In this document: in pieces, positions 49,383-58,744 of the stretch
Numbering within the stretch: position 1 is the first letter of the stretch
How the letters are laid out: the number at the start of each line of letters is the position of its first letter
Assembly (NCBI RefSeq): GCF_001005295.1
Contig: NZ_LBMK01000002.1
Span: 547,594-611,593 of the forward strand
Length of the DNA: 64,000 nucleotides
DNA from: Streptomyces yangpuensis
GTDB lineage: Bacteria > Actinomycetota > Actinomycetes > Streptomycetales > Streptomycetaceae
Direction: 5' to 3'
Notes under the pieces: generated by a model
Database searches by the model: none
What the model was told of the DNA's origin: nothing
What the model saw: only the letters and a program-made list of their open reading frames with translations
Made by a program: the position numbers and the translations under genes

Positions 49383-52300
49383 GTGTCCGCGCGTGCGTCC
49401 GTACTGACCGATCCCGAGCAGCTCAAAGAGCTCCTCGGGATCCCCTTCACGCCCGAACAGATGGCCTGCGTCACCGCCCCGGCCGCCCCGCAGGTCGTCG
49501 TCGCCGGCGCCGGATCCGGCAAGACCACCGTCATGGCCGCCCGCGTGGTCTGGCTCGTCGGGACCGGCGCCGTCGCCCCCGAGCAGGTCCTCGGCCTCAC
49601 CTTCACCAACAAGGCCGCCGGAGAACTGTCCGAGCGCGTACGGGGCGCCCTGGCCCGGGCCGGCATCACCGACCCGGACCCCTCCCCGGCCGACGCCGCA
49701 GACGCCGGCGGCGAGCCGCGCATCTCCACGTACCACGCCTTCGCCGGCCAGCTCCTCAAGGACCACGGCCTGCGCATCGGCCTGGAGCCGAGCTCCCGGC
49801 TCCTCGCCGACGCCACCCGCTTCCAGCTCGCCGCGAAGGTGCTGCGCGACGCCCCCGGCCCGTACCCCTCGCTCACCAAGTCCGTCCCCGACCTGGTCGG
49901 AGACCTCCTCGCGCTCGACGCCGAACTCTCCGAGCACCTGGTCGGCCCCGACGCCCTGCGCGCCCACGACACCGAGCTCCTGGACACCCTCGCCGGCACC
50001 AGGCTCACCAACGAGGACCTGCGCAAGGTCCCCGAGGCCGTGCGCGGCCGCCTCGAACTGCTGGAGCTCGTCGGCCGCTACCGGGCCGCCAAACGCTCCC
50101 GCGACCTCTTCGACTTCAGCGACCAGATAGCCCTCTCCGCACAGCTCGCCACCACCCGGCCCGAGGTGGGCGCGCTGCTGCGCGAGGAGTTCCGGGTGGT
50201 CCTCCTCGACGAGTACCAGGACACCTCGGTCGCACAGCGCCTGCTGCTGTCCGGCCTGTTCGGCGCGGGCACCGGCCACGCCGTGACCGCCGTCGGCGAC
50301 CCCTGCCAGGCGATCTACGGCTGGCGCGGGGCCTCCGTGGCCAACCTCGACGACTTCCCCGAGCACTTCCCGCACGCCGACGGCACCCCCGCCACCCGGC
50401 TCTCCCTCAGCGAGAACCGGCGCAGCGGCGGCCGCCTCCTCGACCTCGCCAACGGGCTCGCCGCCCCGCTGCGGGACATGCACGAGGGCGTGGAAGCGCT
50501 GCGCCCCGCGCCGGGGGCGGAGGGCGCGGGCCAGGTCCGCGTCGCCCTGCTGGAGACCCACGCCCAGGAACTCGACTGGCTCGCCGACTCCGTCGCCCAC
50601 CTGGTGCGCACGGGCACGGAGCCGCGCGAGATCGCCGTCCTGTGCCGGTCCGCCGGGGACTTCGCGCAGATCCAGGCCGTGCTCGTGGACCGGGACGTGC
50701 CGGTGGAGGTCGTCGGCCTGTCCGGGCTGCTGCACCTGCCCGAGGTCGCCGACCTCGTGGCCGTCTGCGAGGTCCTCCAGGACCCGGGCGCCAACGCCTC
50801 CCTCGTCCGGCTCCTCATCGGCCCGCGCTGGCGGATCGGCGCGCGCGACCTGGCCCTGCTGGGCCGCCGGGCGCGGCTCCTGGTGGGCCGCGCGACCCCG
50901 GACGGGGCGGACCCGGACGAGCGGCTCGCGGCGGCCGTGGAAGGCGTGGACCCGGCGGAGATCGTGTCCCTGGCCGACGCCCTGGAGACCTTCCTCGACG
51001 GCGGCGGACAGACCCCGGACGACCTCCCCTTCTCCGCCGAGGCCAGGGTCCGCTTCGCGCACCTCGCGCAGGAGCTCCGTGACCTGCGGCGTTCCCTCGC
51101 CGACCCGCTGATGGACGTCCTGCACCGGGTGCTGTCCACCACCGGGCTGGAGGTGGAACTGTCCGCGTCCCCGCACGCGCTGGCGGCCCGCCGGCGCGAG
51201 ACCCTGTCGAACTTCATGGACGTCGCGGCCGGTTTCGCCGCGCTCGACGGGGAGGCCACGCTGCTGGCCTTCCTGGCGTTCCTGCGCACGGCCGCCCAGT
51301 ACGAGAAGGGCCTCGACCACGCCCTGCCCGGCGGCGAGAACACCGTGAAGGTCCTCACCGCCCACAAGTCCAAGGGCCTGGAGTGGGACGTGGTGGTGGT
51401 GCCGGACCTGTGCGCGGGGTCCTTCCCGAAGGAGAAGCCGCCGGAGGCCTGGACCTCGTACGCGAAGGTCCTCCCGTACGCGCTGCGCGGCGACGCCGCC
51501 ACCCTGCCGGCGGACCCGGCCTGGACCTCGGCCGGCCTGAAGTCCTTCAAGGCCGCCCTCAAGCACCACAAGTCGGTGGAGGAGCTCCGCCTCGGCTACG
51601 TGACCTTCACCCGCCCGCGGTCCCTGCTGCTGGCCTCGGGCCACTGGTGGGGCCCGACCCAGAAGAAGCGCCGCGGCCCGTCGCAGTTCCTGCAGGCCCT
51701 CTACGAGCACTGCGCGGCCGGCTTCGGCGAGATCGAGGCCTGGGCGGACGAGCCCGAGCCGACCGCCGAGAACCCGGCCCTCGCGGGCGAGTCCGCGGCC
51801 GACCACTCCTGGCCGCTGCCGCTCGACCCGCACTCCCTCACCCTGCGCCGCGCGGCGGCCGCCCTGGTCGAGTCCTACCTGGCCGCCCCGCCGCCGCAGG
51901 AGGACGAGGCCTACCTCTGGCCCCCGGACTGCGAAGACCCGTCCTACGACACCGAACCCTGGCCCCCGGACCCCGACCCCCTCTGGTCCGGCGGGTCCGG
52001 CGAGCCCGGGCCCGACCACTGGCCCGAGGGCCCGGGCGCCCTCTGGGCCGACGCCGACCGGCCGACGGGCCCGAGCCCCCGCGCCGTACCCCGGCCACGC
52101 GACGCACGCCCCGCCGCCCCGCCGGCACGCCCCGCTGCCCGCGAGGCAGACCCGGCGGCGGAGCCGCACCAGGGCGTGCACCCGCCCGCCTCCGCGGCCG
52201 ACCCGCAGGACACGTGGGCCGACGAGGCCTGGGCGGCGGAGCCCGGCGTCCGCGGGGCCGACGCTGCGGCCGAGCCGCGGTTCCCGGGGGCCGACCTCGC

Positions 52301-53066
52301 CGGAGGCGGGCCGCTCGCGCCTGAGGAGGCGCGGGCCATCGCCTCCTGGGACCGGGACCTCGACGCCCTGGAGGGCGAGCTCCGCCGGTCCCGCGCGGCC
52401 GTTCGCGACGTGGTGCTGCCCTCCGCCCTCTCCGCCAGCCAGCTGCTCCGGCTCGCCGCCGACGAGCAGGGCTTCGTACGCGACCTCGCCCGCCCCATGC
52501 CCAAGCCCCCGCAGCCCGCGGCCCGCCAGGGCACCCGCTTCCACGCCTGGGTCGAGTCCCGCTTCGACGAGCTTCCGCTCCCCTTCCTCGACGTCCTCGA
52601 CCCCGTCGCCGACCTCCCCGGCGCCGACACCGGCTTCGCCGCCGGCCAGGACATCGCCGACGAGGCCGACCTCGCCGACCTCAAGGCCGCCTTCGAGCGC
52701 AGCCCGTACGCGGACCGCCCGCCCCACCGCATGGAGGCCCCGGTCCAGCTCACCCTCGCCGGCCGCGTCATCCGCGGCCGGATCGACGCCGTCTACCGGA
52801 CCACCGACGAGAACGGCGTCGACAGCTACGAGATCGTCGACTGGAAGACCGGCCGGACCACCGAGGCCGATCCGCTCCAGCTCGCCGTCTACCGCCTGGC
52901 CTGGGCCGAGGCCACGAACACCCCGCTCGACCGGGTCACCGCCGCCTTCCTGCACGTCCGCAGCGGTCGGGTGATCCGCCCCCGCAACCTCCCCGGCAGG
53001 GCCCGTCTTGAGCGGATCCTCCAAGGCGGATCGGGCCCCGACGGTGACCACCCGGCGGACGGCTAG
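49383..53066 (+). CDS. adnB: UvrD-type helicase with RecB-like nuclease (AdnB-like)
   Basis: 1227 residues. Motor motifs are A-G-A-G-S-G-K-T-T (41-49), L-T-F-T-N-K-A-A, L-L-D-E-Y-Q-D-T-S, Q-A-I-Y-G-W-R-G-A and A-H-K-S-K-G-L-E-W. Residues ~845-975 are a long Pro/Asp/Glu/Trp-rich linker. The C-terminal nuclease has G-R-I-D-A-V-Y and Y-E-I-V-D-W-K-T-G-R, then Q-L-A-V-Y. No Fe-S cysteine set is visible, unlike the partner. It should form the AdnAB-type heterodimer for double-strand-break end processing (Rv3201c-like). GTG 49383. A 177-nt GC-rich repetitive gap separates it from adnA. Confidence 0.88.
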   Translation: MSARASVLTDPEQLKELLGIPFTPEQMACVTAPAAPQVVVAGAGSGKTTVMAARVVWLVGTGAVAPEQVLGLTFTNKAAGELSERVRGALARAGITDPDPSPADAADAGGEPRISTYHAFAGQLLKDHGLRIGLEPSSRLLADATRFQLAAKVLRDAPGPYPSLTKSVPDLVGDLLALDAELSEHLVGPDALRAHDTELLDTLAGTRLTNEDLRKVPEAVRGRLELLELVGRYRAAKRSRDLFDFSDQIALSAQLATTRPEVGALLREEFRVVLLDEYQDTSVAQRLLLSGLFGAGTGHAVTAVGDPCQAIYGWRGASVANLDDFPEHFPHADGTPATRLSLSENRRSGGRLLDLANGLAAPLRDMHEGVEALRPAPGAEGAGQVRVALLETHAQELDWLADSVAHLVRTGTEPREIAVLCRSAGDFAQIQAVLVDRDVPVEVVGLSGLLHLPEVADLVAVCEVLQDPGANASLVRLLIGPRWRIGARDLALLGRRARLLVGRATPDGADPDERLAAAVEGVDPAEIVSLADALETFLDGGGQTPDDLPFSAEARVRFAHLAQELRDLRRSLADPLMDVLHRVLSTTGLEVELSASPHALAARRRETLSNFMDVAAGFAALDGEATLLAFLAFLRTAAQYEKGLDHALPGGENTVKVLTAHKSKGLEWDVVVVPDLCAGSFPKEKPPEAWTSYAKVLPYALRGDAATLPADPAWTSAGLKSFKAALKHHKSVEELRLGYVTFTRPRSLLLASGHWWGPTQKKRRGPSQFLQALYEHCAAGFGEIEAWADEPEPTAENPALAGESAADHSWPLPLDPHSLTLRRAAAALVESYLAAPPPQEDEAYLWPPDCEDPSYDTEPWPPDPDPLWSGGSGEPGPDHWPEGPGALWADADRPTGPSPRAVPRPRDARPAAPPARPAAREADPAAEPHQGVHPPASAADPQDTWADEAWAAEPGVRGADAAAEPRFPGADLAGGGPLAPEEARAIASWDRDLDALEGELRRSRAAVRDVVLPSALSASQLLRLAADEQGFVRDLARPMPKPPQPAARQGTRFHAWVESRFDELPLPFLDVLDPVADLPGADTGFAAGQDIADEADLADLKAAFERSPYADRPPHRMEAPVQLTLAGRVIRGRIDAVYRTTDENGVDSYEIVDWKTGRTTEADPLQLAVYRLAWAEATNTPLDRVTAAFLHVRSGRVIRPRNLPGRARLERILQGGSGPDGDHPADG

Positions 53067-53075
53067 GCTCGGGGC

Positions 53076-54491
53076 ATGAGCGACCCCCAGCCGGACAGCG
53101 TCGTCCGCACGTACATCGACACCCACCGCGCCGCGTTCCTCGACGACCTGGCCGAGTGGCTGCGCATCCCCTCCGTCTCGGCCCAGCCCGAGCACGCGGA
53201 CGACGTACGCCGCAGCGCCGAATGGCTCGCGGCGAAGCTCAAGGAGACCGGGTTCCCGGTCGCCGAGGTCTGGGAGACCGGCGGCGCCCCCGCCGTCCAC
53301 GCGCACTGGCCGAGCGAGGACCCGGACGCCCCGACCGTCCTCGTCTACGGCCACCACGACGTGCAGCCCGCCGCCGTGGCCGACGGCTGGCACACCGACC
53401 CGTTCGAGCCGGTGGTCCGAGGCGGCCGCATGTACGCGCGCGGCGCCGCCGACGACAAGGGTCAGGTGTTCTTCCACACCCTGGGCGTACGGGCCCACCT
53501 GGCGGCCACCGGCGCCGCCGCCCCCGCCGTGCACCTCAAGCTCCTCATCGAGGGCGAGGAGGAGTCCGGCTCGCCGAACTTCCGCGAGCTCGTCGAGACC
53601 CGCGCCGCCGAACTCGCCGCCGACGTCGTGATCGTCTCCGACACCGGCATGTGGTCCGAGACCACCCCCACCGTCTGCACCGGCATGCGCGGCGTCGCCG
53701 ACTGCGAGATCGACCTGCACGGTCCCGACCAGGACATCCACTCCGGCGCGTTCGGCGGGGCCGTGCCCAACCCGGCCACCGCCGCCGCCCGCCTGGTCGC
53801 CGCCCTGCACGACGCCGACGGCCGGGTCACGGTCCCCGGCTTCTACGACGGCATCGCCGAGCTCACCGACCCGGAGCGCGCGCTCATCGCCGAGCTGCCC
53901 TTCGACGAGTCCGAGTGGCTGCGCACGGCCAGGTCCCACGCGGCCGCCGGCGAGGCCGGGTACTCCACTCTGGAGCGCGTCTGGGCCCGCCCGACGGCCG
54001 AGGTCAACGGTATCGGCGGCGGCTACCAGGGCCCCGGCGGGAAGACCATCGTCCCGGCCTCCGCCCATGTGAAGCTGTCGTTCCGGCTGGTGTCCGGGCA
54101 GGACCCGTACGAGGTCGAGGCCGCCGTCAGGGACTGGGTCGCCGCCCGGATCCCGGACGGGATCCGCCACTCCATCACCTTCGGCGCCCCCACCCGCCCG
54201 TGCCTGACCCCGCTGGACCACCCGGCCCTGCAGTCCGTCGTACGGTCCATGGGCCGCGCCTTCGGCCAGAAGATCCGCTTCACCCGCGAGGGCGGCTCCG
54301 GACCCGCGGCCGACCTCCAGGACGTCCTGGACGCGCCCGTCCTCTTCCTCGGCATCTCGGTACCGTCGGACGGCTGGCACGCGCCGAACGAGAAGGTCGA
54401 GCTGGACCTGCTGCTCAAGGGCGTAGAAACGGCCGCCTACCTCTGGGGGGACCTGGCCGCCGCCCACCGCACGCCCCGCACACCCGCCTGA
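53076..54491 (+). CDS. M20-family dipeptidase
   Basis: 471 residues. Metal-binding motifs are V-Y-G-H-H-D-V-Q-P (~90-98), A-D-D-K-G-Q-V (~126) and I-E-G-E-E-E-S-G-S (~157-165), plus the late H-x-P-N-E (W-H-A-P-N-E) near 432. It would hydrolyse dipeptides or N-acyl amino acids with two zinc or manganese ions. The length and a bacterial-exopeptidase dimerisation domain fit the dipeptidase branch, not DapE. The start ATG 53076 is 10 nt after the AdnB-like stop, so it is probably co-transcribed. Confidence 0.9.
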   Translation: MSDPQPDSVVRTYIDTHRAAFLDDLAEWLRIPSVSAQPEHADDVRRSAEWLAAKLKETGFPVAEVWETGGAPAVHAHWPSEDPDAPTVLVYGHHDVQPAAVADGWHTDPFEPVVRGGRMYARGAADDKGQVFFHTLGVRAHLAATGAAAPAVHLKLLIEGEEESGSPNFRELVETRAAELAADVVIVSDTGMWSETTPTVCTGMRGVADCEIDLHGPDQDIHSGAFGGAVPNPATAAARLVAALHDADGRVTVPGFYDGIAELTDPERALIAELPFDESEWLRTARSHAAAGEAGYSTLERVWARPTAEVNGIGGGYQGPGGKTIVPASAHVKLSFRLVSGQDPYEVEAAVRDWVAARIPDGIRHSITFGAPTRPCLTPLDHPALQSVVRSMGRAFGQKIRFTREGGSGPAADLQDVLDAPVLFLGISVPSDGWHAPNEKVELDLLLKGVETAAYLWGDLAAAHRTPRTPA

Positions 54492-54573
54492 CCCGGCACA
54501 CCCGCCTGACCCGGCGCACACACCTGTCGTACCGAGCCTGCCTGTCCCACCACCGGGGGAGATGGAAGTACCA

Positions 54574-55503
54574 GTGAGCACCCATACCGAGCGACCTCTC
54601 TCGCTCACCGCGCCCAGCGGCATCGACCGTGCCGCGCACCACCGCCTCGACGAGGCATGGCTCGCCGCCGCCTGGAGCCACCCGACGACCCGTGTCTTCG
54701 TCGTCTCCGGCGGCCAGGTCCTGATCGACGACACCCCCGACGGCGGCACCGGCATCGTCATGACCCCGGCCTTCGAGGCCCCGGTCACCGAGACCCACCG
54801 CTACTTCCTGGGCACCGACGAGGACGGCGTACGGTACTTCGCGCTGCAGAAGGACGCCCTGCCCGGCCGCATGGACCAGTCGGCCCGCCCGGCCGGCCTG
54901 CGCGAGGCCGGACTGCTGCTCAACGACCGCGACGCCGCTCTGATGGTCAACGCCGTGGCGCTGGAGAACTGGCAGCGGATGCACCGCTTCTGCTCCCGCT
55001 GCGGAGAGCGCACGGTGGTCGCGGCCGCCGGCCACATCCGGCGCTGCCCGGGCTGCGGTGCCGAGCACTACCCGCGCACCGACCCGGCCGTGATCATGCT
55101 GGTCACCGACGAGCACGACCGCGCGCTGCTGGGCCGCCAGGTGCACTGGCCGGAGGGCCGCTTCTCGACCCTCGCCGGGTTCGTGGAGCCGGGCGAGTCG
55201 ATAGAGCAGTCCGTCGTCCGCGAGGTGTGGGAGGAGGCCGGCGTCAGGGTCGGCCGGGTCGAGTACGTGGCCAGCCAGCCGTGGCCGTTCCCGTACAGCC
55301 TGATGCTGGGCTTCAACGCCCGCGCCACCAGCTCCGAGATCACCGTGGACGGCGAGGAGATCCAGGAGGCCCGCTGGTTCTCCCGCGACGATCTGCGCGC
55401 GGCGTTCGAGTCGGGCGAGGTGCTGCCCCCGTCGGGCATCTCCATCGCGGCCCGGCTGGTCGAGCTCTGGTACGGCGAGCCGCTGCCGAAGTCCGCGGCG
55501 TAA
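54574..55503 (+). CDS. nudC: NAD(H) pyrophosphatase NudC
   Basis: 309 residues. A zinc ribbon (C-S-R-C-G-E and C-P-G-C-G-A) precedes the Nudix box G-F-V-E-P-G-E-S, then R-E-V-W-E-E-A-G. The downstream S-Q-P-W-P-F-P-Y-S is the NADH-pyrophosphatase signature. It hydrolyses NADH or NAD-capped RNA 5' ends. GTG 54574 (GGAAG upstream) is chosen over ATG 54562, which directly abuts GGGGGAG. The neighbourhood nudC-mycoredoxin-uvrD2 matches Rv3199c-Rv3198c. Confidence 0.93.
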   Translation: MSTHTERPLSLTAPSGIDRAAHHRLDEAWLAAAWSHPTTRVFVVSGGQVLIDDTPDGGTGIVMTPAFEAPVTETHRYFLGTDEDGVRYFALQKDALPGRMDQSARPAGLREAGLLLNDRDAALMVNAVALENWQRMHRFCSRCGERTVVAAAGHIRRCPGCGAEHYPRTDPAVIMLVTDEHDRALLGRQVHWPEGRFSTLAGFVEPGESIEQSVVREVWEEAGVRVGRVEYVASQPWPFPYSLMLGFNARATSSEITVDGEEIQEARWFSRDDLRAAFESGEVLPPSGISIAARLVELWYGEPLPKSAA

Positions 55504-55515
55504 CGTTCGTCACTC

Positions 55516-55583
55516 CGCGGACGTGGAAGGCCCCCGCCCGGAAGCCTTGGGACGGCAACCTTGGGACGGGGGCCTTTCCGCGG
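55516..55583. terminator. Compound convergent terminator
   Basis: AAGGCCCCCG (55527-55536) pairs with CGGGGGCCTT (55567-55576), and an outer CCGCGG/CCGCGG pair lies at the ends. The loop holds a direct repeat CCTTGGGACGG. It lies between the convergent nudC and mycoredoxin genes. Confidence 0.75.
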
Positions 55584-55597
55584 ACGGGGGAGCCCGC

Positions 55598-55858
55598 TCA
55601 GACGGCGAGCGCCTGCTTGACCTGGGCCAGGCTCGGGTTCGTCATGACGGACTCGTTGCCGGCGGCGGACTTCACGAGCACGGTGGGCACCGTCTGGTTC
55701 CCGCCGTTGGCCTTCTCGACGAACGCCGCGGACTCCGGGTCGAGCTCGATGTTGATCTCGTTGTACGCGATGCCTTCCCGGTCCAGCTGGGTCTTCAGCC
55801 GACGGCAGTAGCCGCACCAGGTCGTGCTGTACATCGTGACGGTGCCCGTGTCCTGCAT
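55598..55858 (-). CDS. mrx1: Mycoredoxin
   Basis: 86 residues of the glutaredoxin fold: T-V-T-M-Y-S-T-T-W-C-G-Y-C-R-R-L (C15-x2-C18) and the cis-Pro element Q-T-V-P-T-V. Mycoredoxins reduce mycothiol mixed disulfides using MSH. The homologue Rv3198A sits at this place between nudC and uvrD2. ATG 55858 follows GGAGAGCGC. It is divergent from uvrD2. Confidence 0.94.
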   Translation of the reverse strand: MQDTGTVTMYSTTWCGYCRRLKTQLDREGIAYNEINIELDPESAAFVEKANGGNQTVPTVLVKSAAGNESVMTNPSLAQVKQALAV

Positions 55859-56028
55859 GCTGCGCTCTCCTTCGTGAAGGCTCGGTGGTCCGAAGACTCG
55901 AACGTACGCGACCGCACAGCCATTCCCGTCCGTGCACATCCGCACCGCCGGTGTGACCGATATGACGAATCCGCACCGCCTGTGGACGGACTTCCCGCCC
56001 GGCGCACACGACCTGGCAGCATGTTGGA

Positions 56029-58191
56029 GTGACAGCAGCAACGCACTCCTCGTCCTTCTCCGCCGCCGCAGACCCGGCCGACGCGGTGCTCCTGGGCCTC
56101 GACCCGGAGCAGCGCGAGGTCGCGACGACCCTGCGCGGACCGGTGTGCGTGCTGGCCGGCGCCGGTACGGGCAAGACCCGGGCGATCACCCACCGCATCG
56201 CCTACGGCGTCCGGACCGGGCAGCTCATGCCGGCCAGCGTGCTCGCCGTCACCTTCACCAACCGGGCCGCCGGCGAGATGCGCGGCCGACTGCGCTCGCT
56301 CGGCGCGGAAGGGGTCCAGGCCCGGACCTTCCACTCCGCCGCCCTGCGCCAGCTCCAGTACTTCTGGCCCCGCGCCGTCGGCGGGGAGGTGCCCCGGCTG
56401 CTGGAACGCAAGATCCAGTTCGTCGCGGAGGCCGGCGCGCGCTGCCGCATCCGTCTCGACCGCGGGGAGCTGCGGGACGTCACCGGTGAGATCGAGTGGG
56501 CCAAGGTCACCCAGACGGTGCCCGCCGACTACCCGGCGGCCGCCCTCAAGGCGGGCCGCGAGGCCCCGCGGGACATGGCCGAGATCGCCCAGATCTACGG
56601 GACGTACGAGCAGCTCAAGCGCGACCGCGGAATGATCGACTTCGAGGACGTGCTGCTCCTGACCGTCGGCATCCTCCAGGACCGCCACGACATTGCCGAG
56701 CAGATCCGCGCCCAGTACCAGCACTTCGTCGTCGACGAGTACCAGGACGTCAGCCCGCTCCAGCAGCGGCTGCTCGACCTGTGGCTCGGTGAGCGCGACA
56801 GCCTCTGCGTCGTCGGCGACGCCAGCCAGACCATCTACTCCTTCACCGGCGCCACCCCCGACCACCTGCTGAACTTCCGCACGCGCTACCCGCAGGCCAC
56901 CGTGGTCAAGCTGGTCCGCGACTACCGCTCCACCCCCCAGGTGGTGCACCTCGCCAACGGGCTGCTGAACCAGGCCAAGGGGCGGGCCGCCGAGCACCGC
57001 CTCGAGCTCGTCTCCCAGCGCGAGGGCGGCCCCGACCCGGTCTACGCCGAGTACGCGGACGAGCCCGCCGAGGCCGAGGGCGTCGCCCGCCGGATCAGCG
57101 ACCTGATCGCCGCGGGCGTCCCCGCCGGTGAGATCGCCGTGCTCTTCCGCATCAACGCCCAGTCCGAGGTCTACGAGCAGGCCCTCGCCGACGCCGGGGT
57201 TCCGTATCAGCTCCGCGGGGCCGAGCGGTTCTTCGAGCGCCAGGAGGTCCACAAGGCCATCCTCGCGCTGCGCGGAACGGCCCGTTCCAGCGGGAACGAC
57301 CCGCTGCTCGAGGACCTCGTCGGCCTGGGCTCCCAGGTCCGGGCGGTGCTCAGCTCCATCGGCTGGACCACCGAGCCGCCCGCCGGCTCCGGCGCCGTGC
57401 GCGACCAGTGGGAATCGGTGGCCGCGCTCGTCCGGCTCGCCGAGGACTTCGCCCGCAGCCGGCCCGGCGCCACCCTGGCGGACCTCGTGGCCGAGCTGGA
57501 CGAGCGCAGGGCCGCCCAGCACGCCCCGACCGTCCAGGGGGTCACCCTGGCCTCGCTGCACGCGGCGAAGGGCCTGGAGTGGGACGCCGTCTTCCTCGTC
57601 GGCCTCACCGACGGCATGCTGCCGATCACCTACGCCAAGACCGACGACCAGGTCGAGGAGGAGCGGCGACTGCTCTACGTCGGTGTCACACGGGCCCGGC
57701 TGCACCTGACGCTCTCCTGGGCGCTCTCCCGCGCCCCCGGGGGAAGGGCCTCCCGACGCCCCAGCCGCTTCCTGAACGGCCTGCGGCCGGGCTCCGCCGC
57801 CCCGAGCCGGCCCGGTGCCGCGGGCGAGCGGGTGACGCGGCCCCGGCGCCGCCGCGGCCCGGCGCTGTGCCGGGTCTGCGGCAGGACGCTGACCGAGGCC
57901 GGCGAGCTGAAGCTGATGCGCTGCGAGGACTGCCCCTCCGACATGGACGCGGGTCTCTACGAGCGGCTGCGGGAGTGGCGTGCCGCGCAGGCGGACCGGC
58001 AGGGCCTGCCCGCCTACTGCGTCTTCACGGACAAGACCTTGACGGCGATCGCGGAGGCCTCGCCCGCCGAGGCCGGGGAGCTCTCGATGATCTCCGGGGT
58101 GGGCACTCGCAAGTTCGACCGGTACGGAGCCGATGTCCTGGCCATCTGTGCAGGTCAGGAGCCTGGGGGCGAGGATTCTGACGACGCGTAG
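56029..58191 (+). CDS. uvrD2: ATP-dependent DNA helicase UvrD2
   Basis: 720 residues. Superfamily 1 motor: A-G-A-G-T-G-K-T (~41), V-D-E-Y-Q-D-V-S, Q-T-I-Y-S-F-T-G-A, H-A-A-K-G-L-E-W. A tetracysteine zinc module (C-R-V-C and C-E-D-C, ~617-640) and a C-terminal HRDC domain follow. In mycobacterial UvrD2 the tetracysteine module couples ATPase to unwinding. The start is GTG 56029 with no clear ribosome site, so initiation may be leaderless or further downstream (GTG at ~56083). Confidence 0.93.
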   Translation: MTAATHSSSFSAAADPADAVLLGLDPEQREVATTLRGPVCVLAGAGTGKTRAITHRIAYGVRTGQLMPASVLAVTFTNRAAGEMRGRLRSLGAEGVQARTFHSAALRQLQYFWPRAVGGEVPRLLERKIQFVAEAGARCRIRLDRGELRDVTGEIEWAKVTQTVPADYPAAALKAGREAPRDMAEIAQIYGTYEQLKRDRGMIDFEDVLLLTVGILQDRHDIAEQIRAQYQHFVVDEYQDVSPLQQRLLDLWLGERDSLCVVGDASQTIYSFTGATPDHLLNFRTRYPQATVVKLVRDYRSTPQVVHLANGLLNQAKGRAAEHRLELVSQREGGPDPVYAEYADEPAEAEGVARRISDLIAAGVPAGEIAVLFRINAQSEVYEQALADAGVPYQLRGAERFFERQEVHKAILALRGTARSSGNDPLLEDLVGLGSQVRAVLSSIGWTTEPPAGSGAVRDQWESVAALVRLAEDFARSRPGATLADLVAELDERRAAQHAPTVQGVTLASLHAAKGLEWDAVFLVGLTDGMLPITYAKTDDQVEEERRLLYVGVTRARLHLTLSWALSRAPGGRASRRPSRFLNGLRPGSAAPSRPGAAGERVTRPRRRRGPALCRVCGRTLTEAGELKLMRCEDCPSDMDAGLYERLREWRAAQADRQGLPAYCVFTDKTLTAIAEASPAEAGELSMISGVGTRKFDRYGADVLAICAGQEPGGEDSDDA

Positions 58192-58202
58192 AAAATCGTC
58201 GG

Positions 58203-58241
58203 AAAAATAGTTTGCACATGCCCGGCGAAGACCCATAGGTT
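58203..58241 (+). promoter_or_regulatory. WhiB7-type wblC promoter
   Basis: An AT-rich box (AAAAATAG, 58203-58210) immediately upstream of -35 TTGCAC (58212-58217), an 18-bp spacer, then -10 TAGGTT (58236-58241). This is the promoter layout bound by WhiB7/WblC with the housekeeping sigma factor. Transcription would begin near 58248, about 620 nt before wblC. Confidence 0.65.
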
Positions 58242-58358
58242 CTTAGCAACGGAAACGGTGGCTTCTCCGAAGCCCTGGTTCCGTGCTGTACTTATCCGAA
58301 TACGCATGGGACAGGCCCTCGGGCCGGGTCCCCGAGACGCCGAGAGGAGGCGAGACCA

Positions 58359-58685
58359 GTGACCAGCTTCATGACCTTCACCGAAATGACCGATCGCTCG
58401 GTCGATGCTTCCTGCCTGCTCGGTTCCGTCTCCGCTCTGGGTACGGGTGCGTCCGCGATTTCCGCCGACCGTCCCGCCACCCTTCTCGCGACCCTCGCGG
58501 TCAGCGAGCGCAATGAGCGACCGACCCAGGCACCGGTGGCAGTACTGGCAGCAGAAGCACAGGCGCATGGCGCCTATGGATTCGCCGCCGCGGCCGGTGC
58601 CGGATCCCTGAAGAAGCAGACGAAGCAGCAGCACCACCTGATGTGGGCCTTCCGTGGGCTCGAACCCTGGAGTGATCCAGCCTGA
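58359..58685 (+). CDS. Upstream ORF (leader peptide) of wblC
   Basis: 108 codons from GTG 58359 with a strong AGAGGAGG (58343-58350). The product starts V-T-S-F-M-T-F-T-E-M-T-D-R-S and ends W-A-F-R-G-L-E-P-W-S-D-P-A, with no recognised domain. Its TGA lies inside a hairpin (58680-58699), 25 nt before an intrinsic terminator. That placement fits an attenuation leader in which stalled or slow ribosomes prevent termination. Published work describes uORF-mediated control of wblC/whiB7; that this frame is the relevant one is inference. Confidence 0.6.
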   Translation: MTSFMTFTEMTDRSVDASCLLGSVSALGTGASAISADRPATLLATLAVSERNERPTQAPVAVLAAEAQAHGAYGFAAAAGAGSLKKQTKQQHHLMWAFRGLEPWSDPA

Positions 58686-58744
58686 TCGCATGATCAGGCC
58701 GGCGCCTTCAGGGCCGCGGAACCCCACCCGGGATCCGCGGCCCT
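58680..58744 (+). promoter_or_regulatory. wblC attenuator: hairpin plus intrinsic terminator
   Basis: Hairpin 1: GCCTGATC (58680-58687) with GATCAGGC (58692-58699). Hairpin 2, the terminator: AGGGCCGCGGA (58710-58720) with TCCGCGGCCCT (58734-58744), followed by a U-rich TCTGTTTGT. A competing pairing of GTGG/CCAC and TTCC/GGAA (58643-58653 with 58718-58727) could act as an antiterminator. Confidence 0.65.

Noticed and set aside
47615..51082. 1155-codon plus-strand open frame spanning the adnA-adnB junction
   Set aside because: Out-of-frame overlap with two real genes; Arg/Pro-rich without any motif.
49260..54788. 1842-codon minus-strand open frame
   Set aside because: It lies opposite adnB and the M20 gene and is a GC-rich antisense shadow with Gly/Arg/Val-rich, domain-free sequence.
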